DNA of 64,000 bases from Flavobacterium gyeonganense (GCF_029625295.1 NZ_CP121112.1:1612001-1676000), one strand, 5' to 3'; positions 1-9,652 are shown, counted from the first letter of the stretch. Numbers and translations are program-made. Notes: generated by a model not told the origin, from the letters alone.

Positions 1-1534
1 TAATAAAAGCATCAGCCAGACCTTGCACTCCCAATCCTACCGGACGGTGACGCATATTTGAGTTTTCTGCTTCTTTTACCGGGTAATAGTTTCTGTCGAT
101 TACTTTGTTCAGGTTGCGTGCTACACGTTTTGTAACATTGTAAAGTGCTTCGTGATCGAATTTCCCATTTTCAATGAACATTGGCAATGAGATTGATGCT
201 AAATTACAAACTGCAATTTCGTCTTTAGATGTAAACTCCATAATCTCTGTACACAAGTTTGAAGAACGGATAGTTCCTAAATTCTTGTGGTTTGACTTAC
301 GGTTTGCCGCATCCTTGTATAACATGTAAGGTGTTCCGGTCTCGATTTGAGATTCCAGGATTTTCTCCCATAATTCACGTGCACGGATAGTCTTTCTTCC
401 TTTTCCTCTGAATTCGTAATCAAGGTATAACTTTTCAAATTCCTCTCCGTAAACATCATATAATCCTGGACATTCGTTTGGACACATTAACGTCCAGGGA
501 CCATCTTCCTGAACACGTTTCATGAATAAATCGGATGTCCACATCGCAAAGAATAAGTCTCTTGCACGCATTTCTTCTTTTCCGGTATTTTTCTTTAAAT
601 CCAAAAATTCAAAAATATCAGCATGCCATGTTTCGATATAAATCGCAAAACTTCCTTTACGTTTTCCACCACCCTGATCTACATAACGTGCTGTATCGTT
701 GAATACTCTCAACATTGGAACAATTCCATTTGAAGTTCCGTTTGTACCGCGAATGTAAGATCCTGTTGCACGAACGTTATGAATAGAAAGACCAATTCCT
801 CCCGCTGACTGCGAGATTTTAGCCGTTTGTTTTAAGGTATCGTAAATTCCGTCAATACTGTCATCCTGCATTGCCAAAAGGAAACAAGAAGACATTTGAG
901 GTTTTGGAGTCCCCGCGTTGAACAACGTTGGCGTTGCATGTGTGAAATATTTTTTAGACATTAAATCGTAAGTCTCAATAACCGATTTCAAATCGTCTAA
1001 GTGAATCCCCACAGAAACACGCATTAACATATGCTGCGGACGCTCTACAATTTTTCCGTTTATTTTTAGAAGATAAGAACGCTCTAAAGTTTTAAATCCA
1101 AAGTAATCGTAATTAAAATCTCTTGTGTAAATAATGTGAGAATCTAAGAAAGCTGCGTTTTCCTGAATCACTTTGTAAACATCATCAGCAATTAACGGAG
1201 CATCCTGACCATTTCTTGGATTTACGTAGTGATACATATCTTTCATCGTTTCTGAAAACGATTTTTTGGTATTTGAATGCAGGTTTGAAATTGCCACACG
1301 AGCTGCCAATTGTGCATAATCCGGGTGTGCAATAGTCATAGACGCCGCTGTTTCTGCCGCAAGATTATCTAATTCAGATGTAGAAACTCCGTCATACAAT
1401 CCTTCGATAACTCTCATAGCTACCTTAACAGGATCTACAAGCTCATTAAGCCCGTAACACAATTTTTTGATTCTTTCTGTAATCTTATCAAACATTACAG
1501 GCTCTTTGTGGCCATCTCTTTTTACTACATACAT
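1..1534 (-). CDS. nrdA: Ribonucleoside-diphosphate reductase, alpha (large) subunit, class Ia; 3' part outside window
   Basis: Catalytic subunit that reduces ribonucleoside diphosphates to deoxyribonucleotides in the cytoplasm. The start ATG is at 1534-1532 ([13 protein letters not shown]), which opens an ATP-cone allosteric domain. Class I signatures follow in one frame: SAGGIGLSI near 800, SNLCTEI near 250 (the thiyl-radical cysteine loop) and [11 protein letters not shown] at the left edge. The frame is open from start to edge, about 511 codons, so the C-terminal cysteine pair is not visible. It lies 288 bp downstream of nrdB on the same strand, so the two are probably one transcription unit. 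Family assignment is very secure. Confidence 0.96.
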   Translation of the reverse strand, partial: MYVVKRDGHKEPVMFDKITERIKKLCYGLNELVDPVKVAMRVIEGLYDGVSTSELDNLAAETAASMTIAHPDYAQLAARVAISNLHSNTKKSFSETMKDMYHYVNPRNGQDAPLIADDVYKVIQENAAFLDSHIIYTRDFNYDYFGFKTLERSYLLKINGKIVERPQHMLMRVSVGIHLDDLKSVIETYDLMSKKYFTHATPTLFNAGTPKPQMSSCFLLAMQDDSIDGIYDTLKQTAKISQSAGGIGLSIHNVRATGSYIRGTNGTSNGIVPMLRVFNDTARYVDQGGGKRKGSFAIYIETWHADIFEFLDLKKNTGKEEMRARDLFFAMWTSDLFMKRVQEDGPWTLMCPNECPGLYDVYGEEFEKLYLDYEFRGKGRKTIRARELWEKILESQIETGTPYMLYKDAANRKSNHKNLGTIRSSNLCTEIMEFTSKDEIAVCNLASISLPMFIENGKFDHEALYNVTKRVARNLNKVIDRNYYPVKEAENSNMRHRPVGLGVQGLADAFI

Positions 1535-1822
1535 AAGCTTACTTTTTTTATAGTTATTGAAAAAATGAAAGGCACCGGAAAATGAATTCCGACACTAAAC
1601 ATTGCGTGTTTTTAAATTTATTTTTTGAGAATTGTAAAATCCCCATAGTTATTGGTTCTTCAATCTAAAATATAGACGAAAAAACCCGTAAAAATGCAAC
1701 CGGATCTTCGATTTGGGAGTGAGATCCAATCTAAAATTTTGTTTAGTATAGAAACTTTCGTTTCTTGATTTTATTGTGTTTTAGTGTTCGTGGCGGACAC
1801 TAAAATGCAGTACTTTTTTGTT

Positions 1823-2800
1823 CTAAAAATCTGCGTCAAACGATATTTTCTGAGCATCACTGTCTGTGTTCATCACACCTGACTTTTGATACTCTGCAAC
1901 ACGTTTTTCAAAGAAATTAGTTTTTCCCTGAAGAGAAATCATGTCCATGAAATCAAACGGATTCGCTGATCCATAAACACGTTCGCAACCTAATTCTACT
2001 AATAATCTGTCAGCAACAAATTCTAAGTATTGTGTCATTAAAGCAGCATTCATTCCAATCAAACTTACCGGAAGAGATTCAGTTACAAACTCTCTTTCGA
2101 TATCCAAAGCATTAACAATGATTTCCTTAATTCTTTCTTTTGGCACTTTATTGATCAAGTGATGATTGTGCAAGTGTACCGCAAAGTCACAATGTACGCC
2201 TTCGTCACGCGAAATCAATTCATTAGAAAAAGTAAGGCCTGGCATCAAACCACGTTTCTTTAACCAATAAATAGAACAGAAAGCACCTGAGAAGAAAATA
2301 CCTTCAACTGCAGCAAAAGCAATCAGCCTTTCAGCAAACGAATCAGATTCGATCCATTTTAGAGCCCATTCCCCTTTTTTAGCAATTGCAGGAAAAACTT
2401 CCAAAGCATTAAACAATTCTGCTTTTTCGGCTTCATCTTTCACGTAAGTATCGATCAATAAGGAGTAGGTTTCGCTATGAATATTCTCCATCATAATCTG
2501 AAAACCGTAGAAAAACTTAGCTTCAGCATATTGTACTTCGTTTACAAAGTTTTCAGCAAGATTTTCATTTACGATTCCGTCAGAAGCAGCAAAGAATGCT
2601 AAAATGTGTTTGATAAAATATCTTTCGTCGTCATTAAGTTTATTATTCCAATCTGTCAAGTCCTGATGCAAATCGATTTCTTCGGCAGTCCAGAAGCTAG
2701 CTTCCATTTTCTTATACCATTCCCAAATATCATGATGTTTAATTGGAAAAATAACAAAGCGATTCTTATTTTCTTGTAAAATTGGTTCAACTTGTGACAT
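1823..2800 (-). CDS. nrdB: Ribonucleoside-diphosphate reductase, beta (small, radical) subunit
   Basis: Diiron-tyrosyl radical subunit, partner of the downstream nrdA. It has 325 residues, a normal length. Diiron ligands can be followed by comparison with mouse R2: D74 (ASDGIVNEN), E105 and H108 ([11 protein letters not shown]), the Glu of VEGIFF, and the Glu and His of [11 protein letters not shown]112 in IHSETYS matches the radical tyrosine (mouse Y177). This places it in the tyrosyl-radical class Ia group close to eukaryotic-type R2, not in the class Ic group that lacks the tyrosine. A weak -7 element (AATCTTTG, 2859-2852, minus strand) lies about 50 bp upstream. Confidence 0.97.
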   Translation of the reverse strand: MSQVEPILQENKNRFVIFPIKHHDIWEWYKKMEASFWTAEEIDLHQDLTDWNNKLNDDERYFIKHILAFFAASDGIVNENLAENFVNEVQYAEAKFFYGFQIMMENIHSETYSLLIDTYVKDEAEKAELFNALEVFPAIAKKGEWALKWIESDSFAERLIAFAAVEGIFFSGAFCSIYWLKKRGLMPGLTFSNELISRDEGVHCDFAVHLHNHHLINKVPKERIKEIIVNALDIEREFVTESLPVSLIGMNAALMTQYLEFVADRLLVELGCERVYGSANPFDFMDMISLQGKTNFFEKRVAEYQKSGVMNTDSDAQKISFDADF

Positions 2801-3134
2801 TGTATTTTTGTTTAATTTTTATAATGAATTTCCCCTTATTCAGAACGATTACAAAGATTGTCATTTATCGTCAAAAATGAAAGTCAAACTTATTCACAAT
2901 TCGATGTAGTTTTTAACAAAGCAAAAAAATGAAACTTTTTTCACACAATATTTAATCAACTGAAAACTAAATACTTAACAACAACACATAAACGCTAAAC
3001 CCCTGTAAAATATAGGCTTTTTAGAATAAGAAACAAGAAAATTGAGAATGTTTTAAAAAGTTTTTTTTGAGTTAAAAAAACTTTTTTTTGAGCTAAAAAA
3101 GATCAAAATTAAGCCTTAAATAAGGGTGTTGATT
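2801..3134. other. Intergenic region with A/T-tract hairpins, between nrdB and the DUF3109 gene
   Basis: 334 bp without a gene. It holds the presumed nrdB promoter (minus strand, -7-like element at 2852-2859). Around 3056-3101 there is a tandem arrangement of T8 and A7 tracts in which AAGTTTTTTT pairs with AAAAAAACTT, and a second overlapping hairpin CTTTTTT/AAAAAAG follows. This lies directly downstream of the DUF3109 stop and may act as its terminator on the minus strand. I did not recognise an NrdR box. Confidence 0.5.
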
Positions 3135-3704
3135 TTACACTTTTTTATACTCTTCGGCTACCTTTTCAAGTTCAAGATACCAGTCTTCACCAAAACGACG
3201 AATAAGTGCTTCTTTGACAAATTTATAAACCGGAACTTCTAATTCTTTTCCCAAAGAACAAGCATCATCGCAGATATCCCATTTATCGTAATTAACAGCT
3301 GCGAACTCCGTAAAATCTTTTACGCGAATTGGATATAAATGACAGGAAACCGGTTTTTTCCAGTCAACGATTCCCTGATTGTAGGCTTGTTCGATTCCGC
3401 AAAGAGCAGTTTTACCATCAAAAATCACATAAGCACAATCTTTATTATCGATTAGCGGGGTTTCAAGATCACCGTCGGTACCTTTTACCCAGGTTCCCTG
3501 CGCTTCGATAGCTGCAATACCTTCTTTACGCAAAAAAGGTTTTACTTTAGGATATACCTCTTCCAGAATTTTGGTTTCTGCTTCGCTCAAAGGAGCACCG
3601 GCATCCCCGTCAACGCAGCACGCTCCTTTACAAGCTGACAAGTTGCACACAAATTCTTTTTCAAGAATATCTTCTGAAATAATGGTTTTTCCTAATTGAA
3701 ACAT
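3135..3704 (-). CDS. DUF3109 family Cys-rich protein
   Basis: 189-residue cytoplasmic protein of the DUF3109 family. Clustered cysteines (C20, C25, C29, C30 in [12 protein letters not shown], then CAYV, ALCG, SCHLYP, DICDDAC) resemble the YkgJ-type metal or Fe-S cluster-binding pattern. No reaction is established. The frame extends 14 codons upstream of MFQLGK, but a perfect -7 element (TATCTTTG, minus strand, 3741-3734) lies about 30 bp before this ATG and inside that extension, so the 3704 start is chosen. Its downstream region contains T-rich hairpins. Confidence 0.85.
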   Translation of the reverse strand: MFQLGKTIISEDILEKEFVCNLSACKGACCVDGDAGAPLSEAETKILEEVYPKVKPFLRKEGIAAIEAQGTWVKGTDGDLETPLIDNKDCAYVIFDGKTALCGIEQAYNQGIVDWKKPVSCHLYPIRVKDFTEFAAVNYDKWDICDDACSLGKELEVPVYKFVKEALIRRFGEDWYLELEKVAEEYKKV

Positions 3705-3733
3705 GATAATAAAATACTGAAATTCATAAAGTG

Positions 3734-3741
3734 CAAAGATA
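3734..3741 (-). promoter_or_regulatory. -7 promoter element TATCTTTG for the DUF3109 gene
   Basis: Perfect match to the Bacteroidota TAnnTTTG -7 element on the minus strand, 30 bp before the ATG at 3704. It sits within the alternative longer reading frame and therefore decides the start. Confidence 0.65.
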
Positions 3742-3978
3742 GTCAAAGAATAGATATAAAAAATTTACCATAGAGATTCACAGAGCGTTTCAGATAGATT
3801 AGGAAAGAATTATTTAATTCTCGATCTTTTACAATTAAGCATCTCCAATCTTTGCGAAAAATCTTTGCGAAACTTTGCAGCAAAAGCAATATTTGTTACA
3901 AAAACAACACAAATAGCGATGTTGCTGTATTTTTATAACAAAAAAGCTTTCTGAAGAAAAAAACCTAACTTTATTATT

Positions 3979-3986
3979 TACTTTTG
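3979..3986 (+). promoter_or_regulatory. -7 promoter element TACTTTTG for the MarC gene
   Basis: Perfect TAnnTTTG, 34 bp upstream of the ATG at 4021. I see no clear -33 TTG. Confidence 0.55.
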
Positions 3987-4020
3987 CAAAAGTTTTTTAA
4001 TTCTTTAAAATCAAAGTAAT

Positions 4021-4599
4021 ATGTTAGAAATCAGTTTAAAAGAAATCATTACAGTAAGCATGGTGTTATTTGCAGTTATTGATATCGTGGGCTCTATACC
4101 TATTATTGTGAATTTAAGAGCAAAGGTTGGACACATCGAATCAGAAAAAGCTTCGCTTGTTGCCGGTGCAATTATGATTGTTTTCCTTTTTGTTGGTGAA
4201 GGCCTGCTTAATCTTATAGGCATTGATGTACACTCATTTGCTGTTGCCGGTTCTTTTGTATTGTTCTTCCTTGCTTTGGAAATGATCTTAGGAATTCGAA
4301 TTTACCGTGATGAAGAACCCGGTTCGGCCTCTATTGTTCCATTAGCGTTTCCTTTAATTGCAGGAGCAGGAACCATGACTACTTTACTTTCGTTACGATC
4401 TCAATTTCATACTATCAATATCATTATTGCGATTTTATTGAATATTATATTGGTTTATATTGTTTTAAAATCATCCAAAAAAATTGAAACTTTATTAGGC
4501 GAAAACGGGCTAGGCGTAGTTCGCAAGACATTTGGAGTAATTCTCTTAGCAATAGCTGTTAAATTATTCGCTGCTAATGTTAAAGGTTTGTTCGTCTAA
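4021..4599 (+). CDS. MarC family membrane protein (NAAT-type)
   Basis: 192-residue inner-membrane protein with about six hydrophobic helices in two similar halves. It has the MarC pattern: an early DxxGSIPI segment (VIDIVGSIPIIVN, around 20-32) and PLAFPLIAGAGTMTTLL (around 108-124). MarC proteins are annotated as possible amino-acid transporters or multiple-antibiotic-resistance proteins, but no transport function is firmly established. The length is normal for the family. A small membrane-protein gene follows after 86 bp. Confidence 0.9.
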   Translation: MLEISLKEIITVSMVLFAVIDIVGSIPIIVNLRAKVGHIESEKASLVAGAIMIVFLFVGEGLLNLIGIDVHSFAVAGSFVLFFLALEMILGIRIYRDEEPGSASIVPLAFPLIAGAGTMTTLLSLRSQFHTINIIIAILLNIILVYIVLKSSKKIETLLGENGLGVVRKTFGVILLAIAVKLFAANVKGLFV

Positions 4600-4685
4600 A
4601 GGATATTTTTATAAATTTGTTCCATAAAATTCTAAAATACAGCTCAAAAAGCTCTGCTTTATTATTTTAGACAAACAAACATCCT

Positions 4686-4886
4686 ATGAAAATCTTTACT
4701 TCCATCTTAGTGGTTTTGGCATTAGCTTTAATCGTTTTTAATATTACGCAGCTTGACTTTCAAAATCCATTCGAAGGAGAGAGCGCTGTAGCTCTTATTG
4801 GGATAGCTGCTTCATTGTGTGCCGTTTTAATTCTTTTGATTTTTAGAATTTCTAAAAAAATTGAAGAAAAAACAAACGGAAGATAA
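4686..4886 (+). CDS. Small two-helix membrane protein, unknown function
   Basis: 66 residues with two hydrophobic segments (about 4-22 and 36-54) and a basic C-terminal tail (RISKKIEEKTNGR). Its stop (4884-4886) is one base before the ATG of the following FAD protein, so the two are almost certainly translationally coupled. I do not recognise a family. Confidence 0.75.
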   Translation: MKIFTSILVVLALALIVFNITQLDFQNPFEGESAVALIGIAASLCAVLILLIFRISKKIEEKTNGR

Positions 4887-4887
4887 T

Positions 4888-5493
4888 ATGTTTGACGTTT
4901 TAATTGTTGGCGGAGGCGTTTCAGGCATGTCCTGTGCCCTGATTTTAGGATCTGCCAAAAACAAAGCTTTTGTAACCGACAAAAAAATCGGAATTTTTGC
5001 ACATCAGAAAAGCTCTTCTTTACAGGAAGCTATTTTTTACAATGCTTATGGTATAACACCAGGCAAATTGGGTTCAGAATTATTATCCGAAAGCATTCAG
5101 GATTTAGCTCAAACCTACCCGCACATTGCTCAGATTCCAAATGAAAAGGTAATTAAAATTGAGGGAGTCTATCCAGAATTTACGGTAATTACAAACAAAA
5201 ACTCTTACGAGACAAAAAGCATCGTTATCGGAATTGGTTCCGCAAATACTTTTGACATCCAAGGTTTGATGCAATATGTAGAGCCTCACAAAAAAGCTTT
5301 ACCTGAAAAACAGCGCATCCAGCTTAAAAACGAGGATCACAAAGTCGCTGAAGGCATTTATGTAATTGGAACTTTAGCCGGATGGAGAAGTCAATTGGCT
5401 ATTGCTGCCGGAAGCGGAGCCGCTGTTGCTACAGATATCCTTACTTTGTGGAATAACGGCGTGCAGACTCATGCACATGATAGCATCCGATAA
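4888..5493 (+). CDS. Compact FAD/NAD(P)-dependent oxidoreductase (thioredoxin-reductase-like fold)
   Basis: 201 residues. The N-terminus holds a Rossmann FAD-binding motif (VLIVGGGVSGMSC, residues 4-16). The C-terminus has the second FAD contact typical of thioredoxin-reductase-like enzymes (GIYVIGTLAG, then AAGSGAAVATDI). The central NAD(P)H domain and any CxxC redox pair are missing, so it is about two thirds of a normal thioredoxin reductase, with no visible frameshift. The start at 4888 is chosen over the in-frame TTG at 4861 because it directly follows the stop of the upstream small gene. The substrate is unknown. Confidence 0.85.
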   Translation: MFDVLIVGGGVSGMSCALILGSAKNKAFVTDKKIGIFAHQKSSSLQEAIFYNAYGITPGKLGSELLSESIQDLAQTYPHIAQIPNEKVIKIEGVYPEFTVITNKNSYETKSIVIGIGSANTFDIQGLMQYVEPHKKALPEKQRIQLKNEDHKVAEGIYVIGTLAGWRSQLAIAAGSGAAVATDILTLWNNGVQTHAHDSIR

Positions 5494-5513
5494 AATCTTA
5501 TAAATTATTAAAA

Positions 5514-5586
5514 CATATAAGTGATATAAGTTCAATACACTTTTCGTATAGATTAGATAAACTTATATCACTTATTGTTTTTTTTA
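5514..5586. terminator. Strong hairpin terminator between convergent genes
   Basis: A 16-bp perfect stem, 5517-5532 with 5559-5574 (ATAAGTGATATAAGTT and its complement), encloses a loop of about 26 nt. A long T-run follows on the plus strand from 5576. It ends the MarC/FAD unit and may also act on the convergent minus-strand lipoprotein unit. Confidence 0.8.
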
Positions 5587-5597
5587 GGATTTGCTAC

Positions 5598-5909
5598 TTA
5601 CTTAACCGAAACGATCTCTTTCACTTTAATATGTTTCTCTGTGTCGGTTTTCCAGATTTCACCTTTTACCGAAACTTCATCGCCTTCTTTAAATCTTTTA
5701 AATTTTTCCGGCCCGCCAACATTCACAATACTAACTGTTGCAAAATAAACTTCATTTTTAGCTGTATTGATTTTAGCAGTATAACCGTCCTTACCATTCT
5801 CAATAGATACAACTATTCCTGAAACTGTATTTTTATCTTTCATACAAGCACATGAAATTACAAAAGTCATCAAAACGAACAGCAAACTTATTTTTTTTAG
5901 ATTTTTCAT
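5598..5909 (-). CDS. Small predicted lipoprotein, OB-like, unknown function
   Basis: 103 residues from MKNLKKI. A lipoprotein signal ends in VISC (about residues 16-19), so the mature chain is a membrane-anchored domain of about 85 residues. Alternating beta-type segments (VSGIVVSIEN, YTAKINT, EVYFATVSIV, EGDEVSVKGEIW) suggest a small OB-like fold. The frame extends 19 codons upstream, but those codons lack a signal-peptide pattern and the internal ATG fits a lipoprotein start. It is the last gene of a minus-strand series, 78 bp after the NTF2-like gene. Confidence 0.75.
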   Translation of the reverse strand: MKNLKKISLLFVLMTFVISCACMKDKNTVSGIVVSIENGKDGYTAKINTAKNEVYFATVSIVNVGGPEKFKRFKEGDEVSVKGEIWKTDTEKHIKVKEIVSVK

Positions 5910-5987
5910 TTTATATTTTTTATTTTCACAAAGTTCCTTACGATTAAGAACACTTTTCTTATACAATATTTAAAAAAATATCATTAT

Positions 5988-6353
5988 TTATTGCAGAGCA
6001 ACACAGCTACCTGCAATAACTTTGAGATTATCTTCAAATTGTTTCCAGACCCGAATATATCTGAAAACTCCTTTTACAGGATTATTATCAAATGTGCCCT
6101 TTAAAGAAACCGTTACTGCAACTACAGCAGTATCGTCAATTATATTTATGATTTGATCAGAAGCTTCCAGTGAATCGATTTTCATTTTACCGGAACGATA
6201 GGAATCCAAATCAAATTCTTTGGTAATGGTGTTTCCATCCGGCAAATTGAATAGCAAATCGTCATGTAATATCTTTTCTAAAACCGAAACATCTGCTTTT
6301 TTGATAGCCGCCAGAAGTTCAATTTCAACATTTACAACTGTTTCTGTTTTCAT
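5988..6353 (-). CDS. NTF2-like / SnoaL-type small protein
   Basis: 121 residues with the NTF2-like fold pattern: an N-terminal helix (ELLAAIKKADVSVLEKILHD), then strands ending in VFRYIRVWKQFEDNLKVIAG. It has no signal peptide, so it is probably cytoplasmic. This superfamily covers ketosteroid-isomerase-like enzymes and binding proteins, and the sequence alone does not fix a substrate. It begins 18 bp after the S41 protease stop and is probably cotranscribed. Confidence 0.8.
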   Translation of the reverse strand: MKTETVVNVEIELLAAIKKADVSVLEKILHDDLLFNLPDGNTITKEFDLDSYRSGKMKIDSLEASDQIINIIDDTAVVAVTVSLKGTFDNNPVKGVFRYIRVWKQFEDNLKVIAGSCVALQ

Positions 6354-6371
6354 TATAAAAAAGTTAAAAGA

Positions 6372-7948
6372 TTATTTCTTTACATTCAGCACCTTTTTAA
6401 TCATGGCGTCCTCTTTTAAAATCACATCGTAGTAATACAATTCACCGTATAATTGTCGGCCAAATTCAGCGGTAATATAGCGATTGACTAAATCTTTGGT
6501 TTTATCTAATTTAAGATCCAGACCAGTCATAAAAATGTAGTTTTTGAATTTCTTAAAATAAACATCAGACTTTTTCATTTTAGATAAAAACGCATTAAAA
6601 CGAAGTCCTGCAAAAGCAGTTCTGTTTTTATCCAATTCTTCAAAGACAAAATGACCTACAACCCCTGTTTGCAATAAGTAAGCTACATTTTCATTTCCGT
6701 GCTCTGCTTCCATTGGTACAAAAACATCAGGAACAATTCCGCCTCCACCATAAACAATTCTTCCTTTTGGGGTTTTAAATTTTAAAGAATCAGCCACTTT
6801 TATGCTGTCTTTTGCATACAATTCGCCTGATTTTATTCTTGCTTCAGATTCCTTAAAATATTCTTCGTTTCCTTTGGCATATGGTTTTTGAATGGATCTT
6901 CCGGTTGGGGTATAATATCTCGCCACAGTTAATCGAACTGCAGAACCGTCATTGAAGTCCATTTCGCGCTGTACCAAACCTTTTCCAAAAGAACGTCGCC
7001 CAACAATTGTTCCTCGATCATTATCCTGTATTGCACCTGCCAGAATCTCACTTGCCGAGGCACTGTTTTCATTAATCAAAACCGTTACTTTTCCTGTTTC
7101 AAAACTTCCGCTTTTTGTGGCATACGTTTTTTCGGTACTGCCATTTTTGTTTTTGGTAAAAACGATTAATTGCTTATCTTTTAAAAATTCATCAGCAATA
7201 GCGACAGCTTCTTCCATATATCCACCGCCGTTATCACGAAGATCGATTACCAGCGACTGAATTCCTTTTTGTTTTAATCTTTTCAGACCAACTTTGAATT
7301 CATCATAAGTTGTTTCTGCAAAACGATTGATTTTGATATAACCCGTTTTATTATCAAGCAATAATGATGCATCTACACTCTTTAACGGAATAACATCTCT
7401 TTTGATTTTGAACTTCAGTTTCTTTTTTCTGATTTTCTAAAAACAGTCAATTCAATTTCTGATCCTTTTATACCTTTTAATTTAGAGAACAAACTATCCG
7501 AAGGCAGTTTTCTTCCATATAATTTTGTTTTTCCTGCATATAAAATCCGGTCACCAGATTTTATTCCGGCTTTCGCCGAAGGGCCATTTTCAACAGGTTT
7601 TATGATCGCAACAGAGTCTTTATACATGTAAAAATTAATTCCCACGCCTACAAAATCACCTTTCATACTTTCGGCAACTTCTGCCTGTTCACTGGGCGGA
7701 ATATAAACAGAATGCGGGTCTAATTTGGACAATATATTATCTACAGTCAGATTTACAATCGAATCTGTATCAACACTATCCACATACTCATTATTGATAA
7801 AATCAATAAGTTTATTGAGTTTGGTTTTCGAATAATTTTTAGCCAAAAGTGTATCCTCTACCGGAGCATTCATCAGGCTTCCGAGAACAGTTCCAAGAGC
7901 AAAGGCTGCTCCGATAACGATTGGCAAATATTTTGAATTGAATTTCAT
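6372..7948 (-). pseudogene. S41 family C-terminal processing protease, broken by one-base frameshift
   Basis: Periplasmic serine protease (CtpA/Prc type). The N-terminal part (7948 down to 7415) has a membrane anchor (residues about 8-26) and a PDZ domain (GDFVGVGINF ... AGIKSGDRIL). The C-terminal part (from about 7437 down to 6372) has the catalytic domain, with the SASASE serine and the FGKGLVQ lysine spaced 25 residues apart as in Prc. The frames meet at a T6 run (7423-7428). Seven bases there would give SEKKKLKFKIKRD and a continuous protein of about 525 residues. All catalytic residues are intact, so a sequencing error is more likely than decay. The start overlaps the dCMP deaminase stop (TAATG). 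Confidence 0.85.
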
Positions 7949-8379
7949 TATTCTTCTAAAACAGGAATATGCTCTACCTCAACACCTGCTTTCAATAAAA
8001 ACTGGATTCCGGAATCATCACGATATCCATTTTGGTACACAACCCTTTTTATGCCTGACTGATGTATGAGCTTGCTGCATTCTTTACACGGTGAAAGTGT
8101 AATATATAAAGTTGCTCCTTCACAGGATTGGGTTGATCTGGCTACTTTTAAAATTGCATTTGCTTCGGCATGCAAAACATCCCAACGTGTTAATCCGTCT
8201 TCATCTTCGCAGCAATTTTCAAATCCGGTTGGTGTCCCATTGTATCCATCAGAGATAATCATTCTGTCTTTTACAATTATAGCACCTACCTGCTTACGTT
8301 TACAATACGACAACGAACCCCATTCCCTGGCTATCCGCAAATAAGCTTTATCGTATTTGTTTAATTTTTTTATCTCCAT
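7948..8379 (-). CDS. dCMP deaminase family protein (ComEB-like)
   Basis: 143-residue zinc-dependent cytidine-deaminase-fold enzyme. The catalytic motif is H70-A-E72 with PCKEC (C98, C101). The ENCCEDEDG segment (56-57) matches the extra Cys pair of dCMP deaminases. The expected reaction is dCMP to dUMP, feeding dTMP synthesis. It lies 4 bp after the HupE-like gene and overlaps the protease start by one base, so it is within an operon. Confidence 0.92.
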   Translation of the reverse strand: MEIKKLNKYDKAYLRIAREWGSLSYCKRKQVGAIIVKDRMIISDGYNGTPTGFENCCEDEDGLTRWDVLHAEANAILKVARSTQSCEGATLYITLSPCKECSKLIHQSGIKRVVYQNGYRDDSGIQFLLKAGVEVEHIPVLEE

Positions 8380-8383
8380 TAAT

Positions 8384-8977
8384 TTATCTGTTCCAAATAG
8401 GACTTTCTACAATCATCGGAATTACAACTCCAATAACAAAAGCCGACATTACAAGCGCCCAGTCACGTTTTGAAAAACGGAATACAGTCTGTACGATATA
8501 CGATATAACCAAAACTACAAAGACTACTATTAATTGCGCCGCTTCGATTCCGAGTGCAAATTCCAATAAAGGTACTAATTTTGAAGATGCTGTACCTCCT
8601 AAAATAGTCTTAAAATAATTTGAGAATCCAAGCCCGTGAATAATTCCAAAAAATAACGTTAGAAAAAACACCAGATTAAGACTTTCATTTTTAGATGCTT
8701 TTCCGGCTGTAAAAAGATTGAAAAAGGCGGTTATTAAAATTGTAACCGGAATTAAAAACTCTACCAGACTTGCTTTTACAGCTATAATTCCAAAAACAGA
8801 AAGCAAAAGCGCTAATGTGTGACCAACCGTAAACATCGTAACAAGCAATAAAATCCTTTTCCAGTCCTTAAATGCATATGGTGTTGTTAAGGCAATTAAA
8901 AACAATACGTGATCATAAGCATGAATGTCTAAAACATGCTTTAAACCGATCTGAAAATAAATCCAAAATTCTGACAT
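8384..8977 (-). CDS. HupE/UreJ-like membrane protein
   Basis: 197 residues from MSEFWIYFQIGLKHVLD, with about six hydrophobic helices. The HupE/UreJ-type segment is near the N-terminus (GLKHVLDIHAYDHVLFLIAL) with a second histidine motif, FTVGHTLALLL. Relatives are linked to nickel or cobalt transport or hydrogenase/urease clusters, but no such enzyme is nearby, so the function is open. A 21-codon upstream extension lacks membrane character and is rejected. It is probably the first gene of the operon running to 5598. Confidence 0.8.
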   Translation of the reverse strand: MSEFWIYFQIGLKHVLDIHAYDHVLFLIALTTPYAFKDWKRILLLVTMFTVGHTLALLLSVFGIIAVKASLVEFLIPVTILITAFFNLFTAGKASKNESLNLVFFLTLFFGIIHGLGFSNYFKTILGGTASSKLVPLLEFALGIEAAQLIVVFVVLVISYIVQTVFRFSKRDWALVMSAFVIGVVIPMIVESPIWNR

Positions 8978-9117
8978 GAGTGTACTTATATTAATTGATT
9001 TGGGGCTGTAAACATACAATTTATTTTGAAAAATAAACAAAGCCCTTTAGTAAATCAACGCAGAAAAATAAGTTAAATTTTATGAGAACTTTAAAATTGA
9101 TAATTTAAAATAAAATT

Positions 9118-9125
9118 TATCTTTG
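9118..9125 (+). promoter_or_regulatory. Promoter for the TerB-like gene (TTG-N18-TATCTTTG)
   Basis: Perfect -7 element with a TTG at 9097-9099, 18 bp upstream, which is good Bacteroidota sigma-A spacing. The predicted transcript start falls around 9132, just before the ATG at 9147. This excludes the in-frame TTG start at 9123. Confidence 0.7.
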
Positions 9126-9146
9126 CTCAATAAAAACACTTTTAAT

Positions 9147-9578
9147 ATGTCATTTGCAGAATTATTTGATAGCGAATTCAAACAAAGAAATAAAGGTCAC
9201 TTTTCAGCTATTGTTCGCGTAGCGCTAGCAGACGGAGTTGTATATCCGGAAGAAAAAAACTTCTTAGATAAACTTGCATCCCGTTTGGAAATAACTGAGT
9301 CTGAATACGAAGAAATCCTTAGCGATCCTTTGAAATACCCTATCAACCCGCCTTATTCATATGTTCAGCGCTTGGAGCGTTTATATGATTTAACAAGAAT
9401 GGTGCATGTTGACCACCATCTTGAAGATAAACAAGAAGTTTTATTAAAAAAGATAAGCGTAGCTTTAGGATTTACCCCTAGTAACGTGGATTACATTATT
9501 GCAAAAGCATTGTCGTTAGTAGATAAAAAAGTGGATTTAGATACATTTGTGTATGAAATGCAGCACATGAATAAATAA
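9147..9578 (+). CDS. TerB-like helical protein
   Basis: 143 residues, all helical, matching the TerB (tellurite-resistance B / DjlA N-terminal) fold. The metal-site-like acidic stretch VRVALADGVVYPEEKNFL (about 20-37) and a second DGxx-like repeat (VHVDHHLEDKQEVLL, about 84-98) are typical. It is cytoplasmic, with no signal. It is a single gene with its own promoter and terminator, so no ter operon is present. Relatives of this kind are common in flavobacteria and of unknown function. Confidence 0.85.
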   Translation: MSFAELFDSEFKQRNKGHFSAIVRVALADGVVYPEEKNFLDKLASRLEITESEYEEILSDPLKYPINPPYSYVQRLERLYDLTRMVHVDHHLEDKQEVLLKKISVALGFTPSNVDYIIAKALSLVDKKVDLDTFVYEMQHMNK

Positions 9579-9617
9579 TATTCTAATTTCAGTTAGATTA
9601 AAGCCAGATTAAATCAT

Positions 9618-9652
9618 AAAACCCGACAAATTTAAACTTGTCGGGTTTCTTT
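9618..9652 (+). terminator. Intrinsic terminator of the TerB-like gene
   Basis: The hairpin AACCCGACAA / TTGTCGGGTT (about 9619-9646) is followed by a T-rich tract. The same CCCGACA stem occurs in the terminator at 35913-35945. Confidence 0.8.

Larger units (their letters stand above)
3705..4020. other. Intergenic region between divergent DUF3109 and MarC genes
   Basis: 316 bp with two outward promoters: TATCTTTG (minus, 3741-3734) and TACTTTTG (plus, 3979-3986). Around 3845-3880 the unit CTTTGCGAAA occurs twice, followed by CTTTGCAG. This looks like the dispersed ctttgcg-type intergenic repeats seen again near 42085-42120 and 48980-49005. No small ORF stands out. Confidence 0.5.

Noticed and set aside
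3315..3600. 60-residue plus-strand frame opposite the DUF3109 gene
   Set aside because: It is antisense to a well-conserved gene, with no start context.
7415..7440. Programmed -1 frameshift in the S41 protease
   Set aside because: The run is only six A and the classical X-XXY-YYZ heptamer is not in the zero frame. Three other genes show similar single-base losses, so an error is more likely.
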